From an uncultured Lachnospiraceae bacterium (GTDB lineage Bacteria > Bacillota_A > Clostridia > Lachnospirales > Lachnospiraceae): a stretch of DNA of 22,784 nt. The notes below the pieces were generated by a model. That model did no database searches. It worked only from the letters and a program-made list of their open reading frames with translations, and was not told the origin of the DNA. Position numbers and translations under genes: made by a program. Shown piece after piece: positions 21,056-22,784 of the stretch. The DNA lies in the NCBI GenBank assembly GCA_905200565.1, contig CAJKKX010000003.1:1-22784 (forward strand), read 5' to 3'. The stretch's first letter is position 1; every line of letters starts with the position of its first letter.

Positions 21056-22784
21056 AAAATAAAAAGATATACCGGAGAATTTTACTTCTGATTAAGCCAT
21101 ATAGGCACCTGCTTTTTTTGTCATTGGTCTTTGCGGTGGCAACAGTGGTGCTGACCCTGTATGCGCCCGTGCTTTCCGGGCGGGGAATTGATTTGATTAT
21201 CGGAGAGGGAAGGGTAGATTTTGACAGGCTTGCGCCTGTTCTGATACGTTTCGCAATCGTAGTGGCGGCGACGGCGCTGGCACAGTGGCTGATGAATCTT
21301 TGCAACAATAAAATTACCTACCATGTAGTGAAGGATATCCGCACCCAGGCGTTTGAACATCTGGAGAAGCTGCCGCTGCGGTATATTGACAGCAATCAGT
21401 ATGGTGAAATCATCAGCAGGATCGTCACGGATGTCGACCAGTTTTCGGACGGCCTTTTGCTGGGATTTTCACAGCTCTTTACGGGAGTCGTTACGATTCT
21501 GGGCACCCTGGGCTTTATGCTCAGCATTCATGTAACCATCACGATTTTCGTGGTAGTGATGACGCCGATGTCCCTGTTTGTGGCAAGCTTTATCGCCAGA
21601 AGGACCTTCTCTATGTTTCAGGCGCAGTCTGAGGCGAGGGCAGATATGACCGGGCTGGTGGATGAAATGGTGGGAAACCAGAAGATTGTCAAGGCATTTT
21701 CTTATGAAAAGGAGGCGGAGGGGCGTTTTCAGGTGTTGAATGAAAAGCTGCGCAGCAACAGCTTGAAGGCTATTTTTTTCTCCTCACTGACGAACCCGTG
21801 CACCCGTTTTGTAAATAATCTGGTATCGACTGGGGTAGCCCTTATCGGCGCGGTTCTGGCGATTCGCGGAAGAATCACGGTAGGCCAGCTTTCCTGTTTT
21901 GTCAGCTATGCCAATCAGTACACGAAGCCTTTTAACGAGATTTCCGGTGTGGCGACGGAGTTCCAGAATGCGGTGGTCTGTGCAGGCCGCGTCTTTGACC
22001 TGATAGATGAAGAGCCGCAGACAGAGGATGCTCCGGATGCTGTGGAACTGACGTCTGAGATGGTAGATGGAAGAGTGGAACTAAAAAATGTCGCATTTTC
22101 ATATAAGAAAGAGGTTCCATTGATTCATAATCTGAATCTGTCGGTGAAGCCGGGGCAGAGAATTGCCATCGTAGGACCGACGGGATGCGGAAAGACGACG
22201 ATGATCAATCTGCTTATGCGTTTTTATGATGTGGATAAAGGAGAAATTTCCGTCAGTTCCTATCCGGTCAGGAAGCTGACACGGGACAGCTTAAGGAGAA
22301 ATTATGGGATGGTGCTTCAGGAAACATGGCTGAAAGCGGGGACGATTGCAGAAAATATCGCCTATGGAAAGCCAGACGCCACCCGTGAGGAAATCGTAGA
22401 GGCAGCGAAGGCGGCGCACGCCCACAGCTTTATCGCAAGGATGCCTGGGGGGTATGATACACAGATTTCGGAGTCCGGCGGAAATTTGTCACAGGGACAG
22501 AAACAGCTTTTGTGCATCGCCAGAGTCATGCTGTGTCTGCCGCCGATGCTGATTCTTGATGAGGCGACCTCATCCATTGATACCCGGACGGAAATCAGGA
22601 TTCAGAAAGCATTTGCGCGCATGATGCAGGGAAGAACCAGCTTTATTGTGGCACACAGGCTTTCTACGATTAAGGAGGCAGATGTGATTCTGGTAATGAA
22701 GGATGGACATATCATCGAGCAGGGAAATCACGGGGAGCTGCTAGCCAGGGGCGGTTTTTATGCAGAACTGTATAACAGCCAGTT
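21052..22784 (+). CDS. Heterodimeric ABC exporter partner subunit, 3' partial
   Basis: The frame is open to the window end (577 codons visible, probably only a few residues missing). It is the partner half-transporter, with membrane spans in the first 300 residues, Walker A GPTGCGKTT (375-383), Walker B LILDEATSS with catalytic Glu504, and H-loop His535 (AHR). Its signature motif is altered to LSQGQ (479-483) instead of LSGGQ. That altered signature faces the degenerate Walker site of the first subunit, so the pair should have one active and one degenerate ATP site, as in TM287/288. Translation starts in the ATGA overlap and is coupled. Confidence 0.95.
   Translation, partial: MKNKKIYRRILLLIKPYRHLLFLSLVFAVATVVLTLYAPVLSGRGIDLIIGEGRVDFDRLAPVLIRFAIVVAATALAQWLMNLCNNKITYHVVKDIRTQAFEHLEKLPLRYIDSNQYGEIISRIVTDVDQFSDGLLLGFSQLFTGVVTILGTLGFMLSIHVTITIFVVVMTPMSLFVASFIARRTFSMFQAQSEARADMTGLVDEMVGNQKIVKAFSYEKEAEGRFQVLNEKLRSNSLKAIFFSSLTNPCTRFVNNLVSTGVALIGAVLAIRGRITVGQLSCFVSYANQYTKPFNEISGVATEFQNAVVCAGRVFDLIDEEPQTEDAPDAVELTSEMVDGRVELKNVAFSYKKEVPLIHNLNLSVKPGQRIAIVGPTGCGKTTMINLLMRFYDVDKGEISVSSYPVRKLTRDSLRRNYGMVLQETWLKAGTIAENIAYGKPDATREEIVEAAKAAHAHSFIARMPGGYDTQISESGGNLSQGQKQLLCIARVMLCLPPMLILDEATSSIDTRTEIRIQKAFARMMQGRTSFIVAHRLSTIKEADVILVMKDGHIIEQGNHGELLARGGFYAELYNSQ

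Noticed and set aside
1..22784. CRISPR array, insertion sequence or prophage genes
   Set aside because: No regularly spaced direct repeats, transposase genes with terminal repeats, or phage structural genes were found.

Overview
The window looks like a chromosomal segment of a spore-forming, low-to-middle GC Clostridia, most likely a gut Lachnospiraceae relative. This rests on the sporulation genes (yabP, yabQ, spoIIE), strong AGGAGG-type ribosome sites, TTG and GTG starts, and the gene order mazG - hup - rqcP - yabP - yabQ - divIC - spoIIE - tilS - hpt - ftsH, which parallels the Bacillus yabN-to-ftsH region. I cannot name the species from sequence alone.

Layout. 1-2853: end of a phosphohexomutase, a MazG pyrophosphohydrolase and an unrecognised Sel1-like protein, each coupled to the next. 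2891-4804: HU with its own promoter and terminator, then rqcP, yabP, yabQ and divIC. 4805-6370: spoIIE behind a promoter with Spo0A-box-like sites and a 21-bp spacer, the unusual architecture known for Spo0A-activated sigma-A promoters. The SpoIIE protein is short, with one membrane segment. 6394-10261: tilS, hpt and ftsH. 10306-10491: a possible small RNA with C-rich loops and a strong terminator. 10520-12810 (minus strand): a lipoprotein metallo-beta-lactamase-fold hydrolase, a VTC-type polyphosphate polymerase and a DUF4956 membrane protein, the last broken by a one-base shift at an A7 tract. 13079-15184: cytoplasmic GH13 alpha-glucan hydrolase. 15257-17806 (minus): pyruvate kinase broken by a small deletion, a sirtuin and tRNA-Gly(GCC). 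17988-19223: an Rpn-family nuclease gene with a structured leader and a strong in-frame internal start. 19328-end: a heterodimeric ABC exporter pair, the second gene cut by the window edge.

Most of the window is core housekeeping and sporulation. The most interesting item is the Rpn gene. A near-perfect ribosome site lies inside it and would yield the last 77 residues as a separate protein, the layout described for E. coli Rpn nucleases whose C-terminal small product acts as antitoxin. Other points of interest are the Spo0A-type promoter before a truncated-form spoIIE, the C-rich RNA candidate, the polyphosphate operon and two broken reading frames. No CRISPR array, insertion sequence or prophage was seen.
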